From: Heracleum sosnowskyi | Taxonomy: Eukaryota; Streptophyta; Magnoliopsida; Apiales; Apiaceae | NCBI GenBank assembly: GCA_030848705.1 | Contig: CM061238.1 | Coordinates: forward strand, 62,473,133-62,537,132 | Length of the DNA: 64,000 nt | Direction of reading: 5' to 3' | Part shown: in pieces, positions 63,991 to 64,000 of the stretch | Layout: the number at the start of each line of letters is the position of its first letter | Position numbering within the stretch: the first letter of the stretch is position 1 | The notes under the pieces: generated by a model | Databases searched by the model: none | What the model saw: only the letters and a program-made list of their open reading frames with translations | What the model was told of the DNA's origin: nothing | Program-made: the position numbers and the translations under genes

Positions 63991-64000
63991 GTATAGCTCC
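63991..64000 (+). repeat. Partial monomer at the window edge
   Basis: The last ten bases are GTATAGCTCC, the first ten of a new monomer in correct register. The array therefore runs on past the right edge. The left edge also begins exactly with GTATAGCTCC, so the array probably continues there too, though only sequence outside the window can show that. Confidence 0.97.

Larger units (their letters stand above)
1..64000 (+). repeat. 168-bp satellite DNA array, 381 complete monomers
   Basis: Every 168 bases the sequence returns to GTATAGCTCC, and all monomers run in the same direction. Walking the boundaries gives 381 complete units and 10 trailing bases. Unit lengths are 168 except for one of 150 and a set of 167 and 169. 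Copies differ from the consensus at only a few diagnostic positions. No gene, transposon, inversion or single-copy DNA interrupts the array, and neither end of it lies in the window. From general knowledge of satellites, a nucleosome-sized monomer with higher-order repeats and no insertions is typical of centromeric or pericentromeric DNA. That placement is inference. I do not recognise the family, so the host (plant, animal or other eukaryote) stays open. Confidence 0.98.

Noticed and set aside
1..64000. CRISPR array
   Set aside because: The repeated unit occupies the full 168 bp with no unique spacers, and no cas-like genes are present.
1..64000. Bacterial or phage origin of the sequence
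   Set aside because: There are no genes, ribosome binding sites or operons in 64 kb, and a nucleosome-length satellite with higher-order repeats is a eukaryotic feature.
1..64000. Assignment to a named plant or animal centromere satellite
   Set aside because: The length is near several known families, but I do not recognise this sequence. A search of the 168-bp consensus against Repbase/Dfam, a plant satellite database and nt would decide it.

Overview
The whole window is one uninterrupted tandem array of a 168-bp satellite monomer. All copies are head-to-tail in the same orientation. I walked the monomer boundaries (each unit begins GTATAGCTCC on the + strand) from base 1 to base 63990 and count 381 complete monomers plus 10 bases of a 382nd. 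The bookkeeping closes exactly: 381 x 168 = 64008, less one 18-bp deletion, with fourteen +1 and fourteen -1 indels cancelling. I see no protein-coding gene, tRNA, rRNA, transposon, CRISPR array, inversion or unique sequence. This points to eukaryotic satellite heterochromatin, most plausibly a centromere or pericentromere, because the monomer is close to nucleosome length, the array is long, higher-order structure is present, and nothing has inserted in 64 kb. I do not recognise the family and cannot name the species. The consensus is about 44% GC and keeps 7 CpGs per monomer.

Monomer key used below (differences from consensus, monomer coordinates): A = g65t, c73t, g89a, t90c. A* = the same but g65a plus c47g. 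B = g16t, t90c, c116g (B'' has g16c). C = g70t (C- also lacks one base near 82-86). D = a69g, a113g, often a135c. D' = t41a, a69g, c74g, a113g, a135c. E = g43a, cc103-104aa, a113g. E' = c95t, cc103-104aa, a113g, a134g. F = cc103-104aa. F' = F plus a105g. G = g16t, c141a. H = c130a, c143g (sometimes t4g). I = near consensus; I+1 has one extra A in the A-run at 123-126. J = t36a. K = g144a. The pyrimidine tract at 151-159 is T5C4, T4C5 or T3C6 according to type.

Layout. 1-5022 is an irregular mixture with one 18-bp deleted monomer. 5023-31733 is dominated by A*-led units that reduce to a 15-monomer (about 2520 bp) order A* B C D K E F G H I+1 B C- D' K E, disturbed by block duplications: an 840-bp five-monomer block, a 1176-bp seven-monomer block, and copies 7896, 9911 and 10415 bp apart. 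31734-38286 is a transition with four- to five-monomer repeats. 38287-45679 is the cleanest higher-order array: three consecutive units of order A B C D F G H I E' D' K E F' G H (2521, 2520 and 2352 bp, the last lacking H). 45680-64000 holds derivatives of this unit, including a 2184-bp (13-monomer) tandem duplication and a very young 2520-bp tandem duplication at 56767-61638.

There are no genes here to work together. The biology lies in array structure: nested unequal exchange, hybrid monomers at exchange points, dyads present in only some monomer types, and CpG-type transitions that suggest cytosine methylation. The few open reading frames are by-products of indels or stop-codon changes in a repeat whose length is divisible by three.
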